Below the pieces are notes generated by a model. It was not told the origin of the DNA, ran no database searches, and worked only from the letters and a program-made list of their open reading frames with translations. This document shows, one piece after another, positions 11,360-22,320 of a stretch of DNA of 64,000 bases. This stretch comes from Voacanga thouarsii (lineage: Eukaryota; Streptophyta; Magnoliopsida; Gentianales; Apocynaceae). Numbering within the stretch: position 1 is the stretch's first letter; every line of letters starts with the position of its first letter. The position numbers and the translations under genes were made by a program. The stretch spans positions 749,001 through 813,000 of the forward strand of contig JANUWF010001481.1 of the NCBI GenBank assembly GCA_026120185.1. The letters run 5' to 3'.

Positions 11360-11915
11360 CAAAACTACTTGGACTAGTCTTTGAAGAGTTAGGGTAAGTC
11401 TCTCAATAGGTGGCCATCTCTGAAGGGTGAGTCCTTCCCAAATAGGATGCCAGTCCTGTAGATCATACCGGTCCGAGCTACCAAGTACAGTTAAGTGGAC
11501 TGTGTATTCTCAGAATGAACAACTAGTAAGTTTGGGTGTCGAAATAGAGGAATATCTTACCTCGTGGGCCGTACACCTACCTTGTGTCAGTATGTACAAA
11601 GTATGGCATCCTAAACGTTCCTTTGTTATGGTGTACAAAGTGTGGTACTATGGCTACTTTTTTTGAGTTGTTGCTTTTCTTGTATACATGTATGGATTTT
11701 GAAAGAAAAACACCACTTCTCACTTGTGAAATTTATTTGAGATTTGCTAGCACTTTACTTCTATGAAGATTTCTCAACTTGCATACATGAACTGTTTTAC
11801 CTGAAGCACCCAAAGCACACACGGGCTTACTGAGATTTATGTCTCACCACCTTTTTATACCATACTTTTAGTTTGATCCTGCTATGAAGGTTATTGATAA
11901 GAGATTTCCTTTGTT
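11360..11915 (+). mobile_element. LTR-B-like fragment, plus strand
   Basis: The order AGTCTTTGAAGAGTTAGGGT, then GGTGGCCATC, GGATGCCAG, CCGGTCCGAGC and a late TTACTGAG...CTCACCACCTTTTT block is the same as 17690-18200 in the 5' LTR of the chromovirus. It faces the minus-strand LTR-C end at 11178, giving an inverted junction. It ends where the plus-strand LTR-A begins. Confidence 0.6.
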
Positions 11916-12096
11916 TGAAGACTTATTTAATTTGATTGTATTTCCTGTTATTTGAGGTTATTTTGTGATACATTTTGTTAAATAACTGGTCAGATTCCTT
12001 TATATTTGAGATTTAACCCTTGGAAAGGTATTTTGTGTTTTATTTCAGATTTTAGGGATAAAATAAGATAAAAACGTTGCAAAACAAAACAAAGGT

Positions 12097-12229
12097 GGCA
12101 CCGGCCATGATAGAGGAATCGGCGCCAGTCATGTACTGCTGGCACGCACTTCGAACACACACAAAAATTCAGTGAAATGGAGCAAAACAAAATCAAACCG
12201 GCACCGGCTAGGGAGTTGGAACCGGCGTC
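12097..12229. repeat. Two GGCGCC-type pairs, both spaced 24 bp
   Basis: Hexamers start at 12097 and 12121, and at 12200 and 12224. They lie 230 to 370 bp upstream of the TATA box of this LTR-A. Confidence 0.8.
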
Positions 12230-12462
12230 GGCTACACTTTGGAAAGATTGGTGCAAAAATTAAGAAAAATCAGCAAACGAACAAAGAAACAGATCACAAC
12301 CGGTGTCAAGTGTGAGACTATAGGCTGTGCAGGCTGTGCCCTGATGTTAAGGCGGTGCCTTGATTTTCATGCGCAATTTTTGGTAATTTGCAGAGTTTTA
12401 GTATTTTCCTACTTCTAGTCGGCCAAGAACCCTAGAGGAAGGATTTTAGGCACTGTTAAAGC

Positions 12463-12472
12463 CTATAAATAG
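12463..12472 (+). promoter_or_regulatory. TATA box of the plus-strand LTR-A
   Basis: CTATAAATAG, identical to the TATA box in the three minus-strand LTR-A copies. Confidence 0.6.
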
Positions 12473-13450
12473 GGGAAAAACACAAGGAAAATGAGAGAAT
12501 TCGTGGATCATAATAGAAAATCCCTCAAATCAAAGGAGGAATTCTTCAATTCAATGAGGGTTGTGCAAGAGGGTCTACAAAGGAAGAAGAAGGAGGCTTG
12601 TCTATGAGTGCTTTCTTTTACTTTTGTTTTCTTTTTCTTGAACAATGATGTATTAATTGTTTTAATGTAATTTGACATTGTTTTAGGTATTCATGATTTT
12701 TAAAGTTACTTTGACCTTTTGATTAATTGATTGTTCTTCTTGATATTTAATTACTTGTGCTTATTATGAGATTAATTGGTTATTTCTTTCCATTAACTCG
12801 CTGAGACCAAAGGGGTTGATTGTGGTTTCAATTGATTGATTTCATATTTGTTGTCTATTAACTCGCTGAGACCAAGGGGGTTAATTGCTAAGAATTGGTA
12901 ATTAAAGGTTAATTGATATTTGCCGACACCAAGGATTCATTGGTTAGTTTCATGTTTTAAGTTTGCCAAGACCAAGGAAATTTAATCAAGGATTGTGTTT
13001 AATGCATCTTTTGGGTGAATTAGTTGAGACAGGACCAAGTAATGCTAATTTATCTAGAAGATGTGACTTCATGGATTGAAAAAGAAGTAAATCTATCTTA
13101 ATCCTTCATGATGCCAAGAGAATAATTAGTTATGATAATGATTAGGTGTTGTAATGTCATGTTTGTCAAAATAATGGTTTGAGTTACATAATTCTCCATC
13201 CTTGACATGTATATATTATTTTATTTTTCTTTTTATTTATTTTTCACTTTATTGAGTTGGTTAAATGATGAAAGAAAAGTAATTAATGCATACTTGTTCC
13301 TAGAGAATCGACACTCATTTGAACCCTATGCTATATTAATGATGAGTACGCTTGCTCATATGTGTAATTTGGGGTTAACGTTTTAATTTAAACTTGATTA
13401 GGAATATGCTTATTTATATATGATTTTTATACCCAAATCTTTACACATAA

Positions 13451-13885
13451 AAAAGCATCCTCCTTTGGTAGGAATAACAATATGGCGATCAATGTAATGA
13501 CCTGTGTTTAATTTTGGAAGGCACCTTAAAATTTAATTTTTATATTTTTAAAACCTTTGGAGGTAGTGTAACACCCCTACTAAAGATAACAGCAGAAGCA
13601 TATCAACACCGAGTGTCGCCCCGTCTAGTTTCCTAGATAAGGGGTCTTTATAACAAAAACAATGGAGTATACAAGATCTAGACTAATACAATATCCTATA
13701 CTGATGGCAACACATATACATATATAAGAGAATCTCATACATGCTCATACATACTGATGGCAACAATAAATATATATACATTTATCAGAGAATCTCATAC
13801 ATACTGATGGCAACAATAGATACATAATCAAAAGGGGAGTCATCCAGACCTATACTTCTGACATTGTTGTATCATCCTTCTCTTT
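13451..13885 (-). mobile_element. LTR-C end plus flank, duplicate of 3.8-4.2 kb
   Basis: The LTR end starts at 13567 (TGTAACACCCC). The preceding 116 bp also match 3825-3940, so the copied unit spans the LTR boundary. Within it, 13690-13815 carries an imperfect local duplication around CATACTGATGGCAACAATA. It is cut off at about 13885 by LTR-B sequence. Confidence 0.6.
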
Positions 13886-15423
13886 TCTTCTTTTCTTTAC
13901 TTTCATTTATTTTTATTCTTTTCTCAATCTCTCTCTCTTAGTTGAATTTCTTGGAGGCCATTGTTAGACTTCTTCAATCCTTGGTCTCTCAAAGGACTCG
14001 TTAAGGCATTCAAAGCTCTTTGATTGTCAAAATGACATCTTCAACACAATAGTTCATCAAACAAGTATTTTGTCCTAAATTCCCTTATTTATTTTCAAAC
14101 TTAAGATTAATAGGATGATGACTTATAGAAGTATGGATGTGATGATTGATGATCAAGTGATGTTGGGGAAGATAATTGCATATTTATATGATGTGGATGA
14201 TTTTATGATATGAAGGTAGAGATTTGCATTATGACTGTTCTATGAATTATATTTGGATTATGATATGTTTGTTAGTAGAATTGTGAATTGAGTTTATATG
14301 TCAATAGCATGAGATGATATGGAGAATAATGGAGATTGTGGCCATTATTATTTTAGCTAAATCTTCAATATTGTTAATTTTGCCATGAATTACCATGCAA
14401 ATATTATTATTGCTATTGATACTACTCTTGCTGTGATAAATATTATAATTACTCTACTTGTGTGATTGCTGCATTATTTATTAGTAACGAAATTATTAAC
14501 ACTTTTAATTATTAATAGTAATATTATTGTTACTTTTGATATTTAAATTGTTATCAGTATTTTTATTACTATCATTACTATTACTATTAATATTTTTAAT
14601 AAAATAATATTATTAGTATTATTATTATTAGCATTACTATTTTTAATTATCACCAATATTATTAATATTAAACATTATCATTTTAGAAAAATATTAATAA
14701 TATTACTATTATTACTATTAATATTAATTTTATCATCCTTTAAGGAATATTATTATTAACTATAAAATTATAAATATTCTTATTAATAGCGTTGGACACT
14801 ATTACTATTTTTGTTGTACTTAATTATTACTTATGTCACTTACTTTTGTTGTTATAATATCAATTTATTCTTATTCTAATATTGATATTAAATTCTTGAA
14901 TATTTTTATATTAATTATTTTTGGAACTCCTAAACCATTGTTAATATTTGAGTTATGTCATTGTTTAGATGGACTTGTGTATGTAAAATTTTGAGTTATT
15001 TGTATCTATGTAATTTTATTGCTTAGTTGTGTACCAATAGTGACACATACCCTGTGTTTACTCCAGACAGGGTTAGGTTACCTTGAGCAAGATTTGGAGA
15101 ATTATTTTATCAGTGAAATCAGGATATCAAGTAAGTTCTTGCATAAAGATATTTGTTGAACAAAAGTGCTTCTGCAAGTCAAATGTACTGTTTACTATGA
15201 AAGATGTATTTTGGGATGCAATTATGGACATTTTATTCCTTTTGCTAAAACAAAATAATTTTCAGCTAAGCAAACAATTTCCCAAGCAAAATGTTAAATT
15301 TTTCTTAAACTAATTTTTAACTAGACTGCCTGAAAATCATAATTGCTACTACAAAGAAAACACTTTGTTAATTCTACTTTTCCTAAATGGGATAAACATA
15401 ACGTTGAGTACTCAATAAGGGTA
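13886..15423 (+). mobile_element. 5' LTR-B of the chromovirus, first part
   Basis: It matches 25441-26530 in the 3' LTR block by block, starting with TTCTTTACTTTCATTT and CTCTCTTAG. It includes a 350-bp tract made of ATT/TTA-type triplets (about 14440-14800). The beginning of the LTR (equivalent to 23775-25440) is missing, replaced by the LTR-C fragment on the left. The LTR resumes at 17579 after an inserted solo LTR. Confidence 0.65.
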
Positions 15424-17578
15424 TGTAACACCCCATATTTCTATAATGTAGTGGACTGTAGCTTTAAGGAATGTCGCCCCATCTGATTGCTCAAACAAGG
15501 GGTCTTTATAACAAACTTTACTCAAAAGGCAGCGAAAATTCTCTCTCCCTCTCTCTCTCTTTTTTTTTTTTTTTACATAGAAAGGTACAAGAATTTGGCT
15601 TTTGATGCATACACTTGCAAATACAATAGGTTCAAAATGTAGCATGAGCCTTTGGGAGTCCACCGCGCTTCCGCTGCTCCTTTGATCCCAAATTTTCAAG
15701 GAAAATAACATGCGTGTGAGTGAAAATCACTCAGTGAGTCCCGTGTGTACTAGTGCTTTAGTATGGGGACAAAGTACATAAAAACCTTGTAGGGAAAACA
15801 TTTCACTTGTTCACTAGAAATAATTCCAAAACTTTTAAAAAAAGAGTTTATTCAGTACTCAATCATTTTGGGAAAACTTCATTTCAAATTTCAAATCATT
15901 GCCCTAGTTTTCAAATCATAGGCATTCCTTCAACTAAAGGTCAGCCTGTATGCAAAGCTCTCAAGGCTTCGCCTTCGACACCACGTATCATTGAGCTTAG
16001 ATCGCAGCCTACAACACTCAACCATACATCGCCGGATAAGTAAGTACACTGCAGCGTACAACTGAGAATCAAGTTAGTTCTTATGCTAGGAATTCAAGTT
16101 AGTGCATACGCCAAGAATTTAAGTTAGTGCTTATGCTAGGAATTCAAGTTAGTGCATATGCCAGGAATTCAAGTTAGTCCATGTTCCAAGCAAAATTCTG
16201 AAATTTTGCAGCTTTGACACATGATTTTGTTTTGGACATAACTTTCAATCCACAACTTTGTTTTGGGTCCATGATATACCAAAATGACCGTAAGACTCTT
16301 AAATTTAATTCTTCTTAAACTCTCTTCTAGAATTATGGTTTTTTAGGCATGGTACTGGGCAAAAACTGCCCCAGTAGTTTTACCTCAATTTCACTATTCA
16401 AGCTTTCCTTTGTTTTCCTTTAATCCAAACACTTATATATCACTTAATCCTCCTCAAATGTTACTAAAAAAGCCTTCATACCTCTGATTTTCAGACATAT
16501 TTAGCTCAGTAAACCATATTTCCAATACCAAATTTAACATTCTCAAACAACAACAACAACTATTCATTTTCCTTTAACAATTAGTTTAGCTTTCCTTCGT
16601 ATTTCACATTATTCTTTTGCAGCCATGATCCCCCAATAAAATTTTCATGAAAACATCTTTAATCACTATAAAACATATCATAAAATCCTCCTCACCAGCC
16701 GACACACACACAACACACGCAACCTTGTAAATAAACTTGAATTCTTGAGAAAAATTCATAAATAGCATGAATTTACCAACAAAATTTATATGAAAGTAAT
16801 CCTCATGCTTTAATCTACAACTTTAATTCTTGAAGCTTGAATGTTTACCTTGTTTGTAGCTTGATTTGGCTGAAAAATGCTTCAAGTTTCCCTTTTTCTC
16901 TCCAAGAACTCTTCTTCTCTCACTTTTCCCATTTTTCTCTATTTTTTCCTAGCTTTTCTTTTCTTTCCTTTTCCTTTCTTTTCTTCCTCTCCTTCCTTTT
17001 ATTCTTCTCTTGGATGAATTTTGGCTGTTTTACAGCCCTTCCACCACCATTCTAGGGTCCAAGGTCAATGAACATTAATTACATTGTGGGCTATCCATTT
17101 TAAAGCTAAATTCCTATTGGTGGATTTGATTTAAATGGATAATTCTTAAGCTTATTCAATAAGCTTTTACAATTTAATAATCCCACAAATATTTTACTCA
17201 CCCAATGATATTTTTAACACTTATTTTCATCCACCATTCACGCAATGCCACACGCCCATTTTTAGCCGTGATTTTCTATTTTCTTCAAAAACGACCAAAA
17301 TCGAGTCCATAACGGAAAAATAATTTATTTCACTATTCAACTTCAAAAATTCCACTGAATCCATTGGTAACACTTAAATTCTTCAATTCCCTCTCTACTT
17401 GGTCAAATTTGCAATCAAAGTTGCAAGCGCGGTCAAAATGACTAAAATGCCCCCGGTGACCCGAATAGCATAATTCATACTGAAACGTGCGTTTCATGGC
17501 ACCGATCAATTTCCCTTCTTAGAGTACCCTCAAATTCTTATTTTACTAATAATAGTAGCCTTCTGAAGATTTAGGATA
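15424..17578 (-). mobile_element. Solo LTR-C inserted in the 5' LTR-B
   Basis: It begins TGTAACACCCC with GGGTCTTTATAAC 75 bp on, and is closely similar to 3941 onward between 15700 and 16060. The string GGGTA stands directly before it (15419-15423) and after it (17579-17583), which fits a 5-bp target duplication. Without it, LTR-B reads continuously from a GTTGAGTACTCAA block to the GGTGGCCACC block, as the minus copy does at 29140-29200. The right terminus lacks the expected CA, so the exact end is uncertain. Confidence 0.6.
16066..16189. repeat. 25-bp minisatellite, five copies
   Basis: Five units of 24 to 25 bp begin at 16066, 16090, 16115, 16140 and 16165, each starting GAATTCAAGTTAGT with small changes. 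Units 1 and 3 end TTATGCTAG and units 2 and 4 end CATACGCCAA or CATATGCCAG, so it looks like a 50-bp dimer repeated. It lies inside the solo LTR-C. Confidence 0.9.
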
Positions 17579-18421
17579 TGGGTAGAACAAATCCAATAAT
17601 TACATCCAAGTCCCGACCAAATATTATCATACTAAAATATTCGTCTCATTACTACACCAATCAACTTTTGTTCTGGCTATTGATACAATCTTTGAAGGGT
17701 TGGGGTAAGTTTCTTAGAAGGTGGCCACCTCGAGGGGTGAGCTCTGCTTGGGCAGGATGCTAGTTTTGGTGTGTTATACTGGTCCGTGCTAGCAACACAA
17801 TTTGAGCGGACTCTTTATTTCCGGAGTGGACAACCGATAAGTTAGGGTTGTAGAGATGGAGAAGTAACTCACCTAGTGGGCCAATCACCCAGTTGTATTA
17901 TGATTCAAGGTTTCATAGTACACGGTCATGATGTAGGGCTTCATAGTCAACTTTTTTTAAGTGGTTTATTTCTTTATAAGTTGAGCACTTTTATTTTACA
18001 AATACTGATAAAACACCACTCAATGTTCAAAGTTAAATTTTTGGACTTGCAAAATTTTCGTTGTGACTTGTTTAAAATTTGCATACATGAAATGTTTTCT
18101 TAAACTATCATGAGCACACAGAGTACTTACTGGGAAATATTTCTCACCACTTTTTGTATCAAGTCTTCAGGTTGATCTTGCTTCAAATGTTGATTTACTT
18201 ATGCAGCCATGAGCTTGAAAGATCTATTTTGATGTATTTATTCGTTGGAAAATTTTAGTTACCATCTATTTGTTTTGAGACTTGTGCAAGTATTGTTTTT
18301 AGATTGTAATAAATTTTAATATTAAGTTATTTCCTTTTATATTTTCTATTACCTAGTTATAAAGACCCCTTATGATGACATCCCTGCCCCTTTTGGGGTA
18401 CGTAGGTAGTGGAGTGTTACA
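17579..18421 (+). mobile_element. 5' LTR-B of the chromovirus, second part
   Basis: It contains the GGTGGCCACC, GGATGCTAG and TCTCACCACTTTTT blocks also present in the fragment at 11360. It ends GGGGTACGTAGGTAG then TGGAGTGTTACA at 18421, followed at once by the PBS. The minus-strand relative ends with the same TACGTAGG block at 28382. Confidence 0.75.
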
Positions 18422-18423
18422 AG

Positions 18424-18436
18424 TGGTATCAAAGCC
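18424..18436 (+). other. Primer-binding site, initiator-Met type
   Basis: TGGTATCAAAGCC, one base different from the canonical TGGTATCAGAGCC, two bases after the LTR end. It primes minus-strand DNA synthesis in this class. Confidence 0.85.
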
Positions 18437-18522
18437 TTGGTTTAGGCAACTATTAGTAATATTTAGAATTATTTCTTAAGTTATATAATCTTTTGACAAA
18501 CCTGAGCTATTCATGTTGTAGG

Positions 18523-19009
18523 ATGGTTAGGTTGTATAGAACTACAAGAAAGACCATGAATAGGCAGCCATGGCACCAACCAATTCGTATCCAGCCAGAA
18601 GACTTACCTACATTACAACCTGTACCACAACCCGCACCTTAACCAAAAATGCCTATGGAAGAGAGTAGTGAGGATGATGTTGAAATTATTGAGCCACCAC
18701 CCGTACCATAGTAGATTTGATCACTGATAGTGAGGATGGGGTGATGCTATGGAGTATGTGCCAAACCCACCTATTTCAGTGATTGAATGAACAACAGATA
18801 GTGATGACCTGGGGGAGATAGACTATGAGTCTTTACCTAGACCTTCTTTTGTACCTCAACAAAATCGTGTTGAAACTAAAGAGAGTTCACAGAGACCAGG
18901 AAAGGAACCTATGACCTCTAAGTTTGTAAATGGTGTGGGAATAGATTTCTCTAAGAACTCTGGGGGTTGGCTATATGATACTGACATTGAAGACTCTGAT
19001 GAGGAGTAG
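18523..19009 (+). pseudogene. Acidic leader ORF of the chromovirus (broken)
   Basis: The first ATG after the PBS starts a frame with a basic N-terminus (MVRLYRTTRKTMNRQPWHQ) that turns Pro-rich and then acidic (EESSEDDVEIIEPPP), with stops at about 18640 and 18712. The last part in another frame ends GGWLYDTDIEDSDEE and stop at 19009, before the gag start at 19264. The relative at 10474-11129 has a similar acidic leader. I do not know a function. It may be an upstream frame affecting gag translation, or the eroded N-terminus of the polyprotein. Confidence 0.45.
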
Positions 19010-19263
19010 AGTTTTGAGGGTTATTGTGTGCTTGGCAGTTTATTTGTTTATTGCTTTCAATAAATCTCTGTATTAGTGATTTATTTCATTCCTTTAAAAG
19101 TTTTCACAAATAAAGGTATTGTAGTGTACTCTATTCTTCATAGGATATTCTCTTTTATACAAAACTTCCATATCATATTTATGTTTATATATTGATTGTT
19201 TGTGCATTTTTTATATACTTGAACTTTGGGGAATAACTCATTACTTGGGTACGATGTTATAGA

Positions 19264-20430
19264 ATGGCACCAAAATGCCGAGTTGCTGCAAGCAGTAGGA
19301 AAGTTCTTGAGTTAGAACCTATGGCTCCTGAGTATGATGCCACTCAGCTATCTACACCAACTCAAGGAGGCAAGAATGATCTAGACCATAAAATGGTGTC
19401 TGAGGTACCCACAGAAGACCATGGGAAAAGCATTCAACAAGATGACGGAAATACTGCAGACCTTGGAGGAGCAAAGAAATCCAATAGGGGAAGATGAAGT
19501 ACTGGAGAGGTTCTTGAAATTTCGACCTCCCACTTTCCTATGTAAGGCAGAGCAATATCAGAAGGTAGGGCAGTGGGTGGAACAAATAGAAGACATTTTT
19601 TCTACACTCTAGTACACAGAAAAGAGGATGGTCAAATTTACGCCTTCAGACTACGAGGACTGGCTCGTGCATGGCCACAGTGAGTCCAAGAAGAATAGGA
19701 GCTGTCGATCAGGATTGGACTTGGAATAATTTTGTGGAGGCCTTCAAGGCCGAGTATATACCCCAGTAGATCGTGAAGAAAATGGATTGGTCGTGTTTCA
19801 GAATTCGAAATAGGGGAGCATGTTTGTAGCTCAATATGCCGTTCATTTCAATCAATTATCAAAGTATTGCAACAGATTGGTGGATACTGAGTAGAACAGA
19901 GCCAGGCACTTTGTTACGGGCTTGAGACAGGAGCTGAGAAGTGCTTTGGTGCCTTTCCCACCAATGATGTACTCAGCAGCAGTGGATGCGGCCATTTGAA
20001 CTAAGAATGAGGATAAAAACAAATGGCACAAAGAACCTTCCCACCGAGACAACCATTAAGGCAATTTTTGAGGCAGCAAACTAATAAATAACCTGCCAAT
20101 CAGTAATGGTAGAACAAAGGAAAGTAAGCACTTACTACACCAACTAGCCCTACCTCAAACTTGCCAACATGCCGATACTGTGGTAGAAGAGGCTATATGG
20201 AGAAGAACTGTTAGTGTAACGAAGTTGAGAGGAGATGCTACAACTATAGAGACACAACACATCTCTGAAACACCTGTCCCAAACTACGAATTAGGCAAGG
20301 AGTCATAAAATAGACCACTGGAGTTAACAGAGCAAATAACATGGGGACTTCAGGTAATGGAACACAAAAACCACAAGTGAAGGCAAAGGTCTTTGCCCTG
20401 AATCGGGAAGAGGTTAGAGCTGAGGCAGCA
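19264..20430 (+). pseudogene. gag: Chromovirus gag (broken)
   Basis: The start MAPKCRVAASSRKV is shared with the minus-strand relative at 27608. Then come KAFNKMTEILQTLEEQ and, in the next frame, FLKFRPPTFLCKAEQYQK and WVEQIEDIF of the capsid N-terminal part. After 19612 the frame changes several times, but capsid phrases persist to about 20090 (one shadow on the opposite strand lies at 19852-20052). A zinc knuckle CRYCGRRGYMEKNC at about 20168-20210 has Tyr where the zinc-binding His should be, and a second knuckle follows in degraded form. Multiple stops exclude a working capsid protein. Confidence 0.75.
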
Positions 20431-20900
20431 GTGGTAGAAGGTACGCTCACTATTCAAGATCATTCTGTTAAAGTTTTAACAAACCCTGGATCTACCTATT
20501 CTTATCTAAACAAGACTTGTGCATATCATTTAGGTTGGGATGGAATTAAACTACCATATACCTTGTTGGTGAGTACTCCCTAGGGAAAATGGTGCGAGCA
20601 GATAAATATGTACATAATTGCAGGATTGGAATTGGGAAGGAGATGTTGGAAGGAGACGTCATTGTTTTAACTATTAATGATTATGATGTAATCTTGGGGA
20701 TGAATTAGCCAGCGAAATATGGGGCTAAAGTAGATTGCAAGAATAGGTCTGTGTTATTTATCAACTTGGTTGTGATGTGCTTAAATTAAACGGTATGCGG
20801 GTAAAAGAATTGAAGTTTTGGATAGCTGGAACTAAGGGTCAGAAGTTGCTGAGATAAGGATATCAAGAATACCTGGCTTACATGATAAATAAGATAAATG
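20431..20900 (+). pseudogene. pol: Chromovirus protease with lost catalytic Asp
   Basis: The frame reads VEGTLTIQDHSVKVLTNPGS then TYSYLN. In this family the active-site phrase is VLIDPGSTHSY, so the catalytic Asp has become Asn (codon AAC at about 20482-20484). The frame stops at 20583, but GEEMLEGDVIVLTINDYDVI-like residues continue to about 20710, near the flap region. The aspartic protease would cut the Gag-Pol polyprotein; this copy is dead. Confidence 0.7.
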
Positions 20901-21790
20901 ATCAGTGCACCCTAGAAAGCACTGAAGTAGTGAAAGACTTTTCTGATGTGTTTTCAGCTGAACTTACTTCTCTTCCGCCTACTTAGGAAGTTAAGTTCAT
21001 TTTAGACCTGATTCCAAGAGTAGAACCTGTATCACAGACTCCATATCAGATGGCTTCTACAGAATTGAAGGAACTGAAGGAGCAATTAGAAGAGTTGATG
21101 AAGCAAGGATATATGAGGCCCAGTACTTCACCTTAGGCAGCCCTATGCTGTTTGTGAAGAAAAAAGATGGAAAGTTGAGGTTTTGCATCGACTATCAGGG
21201 GTCAAGCAAGTTGACTATTAAGAACAAATATCCCCCACTATTGATTGATGAACTATGTGACCAGCTATAAGGGACTAGCTACTACTCCAAACTAGATTTG
21301 AAGCAAGACTACTGCCAGGTGCAGATTAAAGAGGGAGATATTCCTAAGATGACCTTTAATGCCAGATATGGTCATTACAAGTTCGTGGTAATGCTTTTTG
21401 GGGTGACTAATGCACCAGCAGTATTCATAGATTTGATGCATCTTATTTTCTAGCCGTAGTTGGACAAATTCTTGGTGGTGTTCATTGATGATATACTCAT
21501 TTACACCAAAAATACTGAATGGTATTGGAAAAACTAATGGAGTACAAGCCCTACGCCAAATTTAGCAAGTGTGAGTTTTGACTAGATTATGTGTCATTTC
21601 TTGGCGATATGGTTTCAAAGGATGGCATTAAGGTGGAACCAGCTAAGGTTGAGGTGGTTTTAAATTAGAAGCAACCTTAGAACATTACAGAGAGTTGAAG
21701 CTTTTTGGGACTAGCTAGGTACTACCGTCGACTTAGTAAGAATTTTCGATGCTGGCATCACCAATGACACGATTACTTTGGAAAGATGTT
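20901..21790 (+). pseudogene. pol: Chromovirus reverse transcriptase (broken)
   Basis: Entry phrases are FSDVFSAELTSLPP near 20940 and [20 protein letters not shown] near 20995, then [12 protein letters not shown] with a stop. Further on in shifted frames come [20 protein letters not shown] near 21280 and the catalytic FIDD box in VVFIDDILIY at about 21478-21505, still intact. At least eight stops or frame changes occur across the domain, several of the TAG type. It lies in the canonical order between protease and RNase H. Confidence 0.75.
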
Positions 21791-22320
21791 CCTTTTGTCT
21801 GGAATGACAAGTGTGAGAAAAGTTTCCAAGAACTGAAGCGAAAACTGATGACAACTCCAGTACTGAGTTTGCCAGAAAGAGATAAACCCTATGCTTTGTA
21901 TATTGATGCATCTAAGGAGGGATTAGGAGTAGTGTTAATGCAGGATAGGAAAATGATAGCTTATGCCTTGTGAAAGTTGAAGACACACGAAGTGAATTAC
22001 CCAACGCATGATTTGGAATTAGCTACAATTATATTTGCATTGAAGAAATGGCGACACTACTTATACGGAGCCGAGTATAAAGTGTTCATGGATCACAAAA
22101 GTCTGAAGGATATTTTTACTCAGAAAGGCCTGAACTTGAGACAATGAAGGTGGATGGAATACCGGTATCCAATCAACAATCATCCAAGTAAAGCCAATGT
22201 AGTTGCAAATGCTTTGAGCTGAAATGTCAAAATGGCAAGGTTAAGAGTACAAAAAATTTAAGCAGTGCAAGAACTTTTGGATATAAAGTCAGAGGTACAA
22301 GAGGGAAAACTTTGCATAAA
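21791..22320 (+). pseudogene. pol: Chromovirus RNase H (broken)
   Basis: The open part (from 21749) reads FVWNDKCEKSFQELKRKL, then PYALYIDASKEGLGVVLMQD with the first catalytic Asp, then [20 protein letters not shown] with the Glu, then [12 protein letters not shown] with a further Asp. A TGA replaces the expected codon after MIAYAL (21971-21973), and further stops follow at 22147 and 22221. This is the domain that degrades the RNA template. The motif order is fully preserved, so decay is by point changes more than by rearrangement. Confidence 0.8.

Larger units (their letters stand above)
11916..13447 (+). mobile_element. Old solo LTR-A, plus strand
   Basis: Its complement matches the LTR-A at 58995-60412 from end to end: the GATACATTTTGT...ATAACT block near 11965, the GGCGCC pairs, the TATA box, the series of GACC-AAGG-rich lines near 12800-13000, and the terminal TTTTTATACCCAAATCT at 13424-13441. 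It is clearly more diverged than the other copies. No internal region adjoins it and no target duplication could be seen, so it is an old solo LTR. Confidence 0.7.

Noticed and set aside
16066..16189. CRISPR-like array
   Set aside because: Units are directly adjacent with no spacers, in a plant LTR; it is an ordinary minisatellite.
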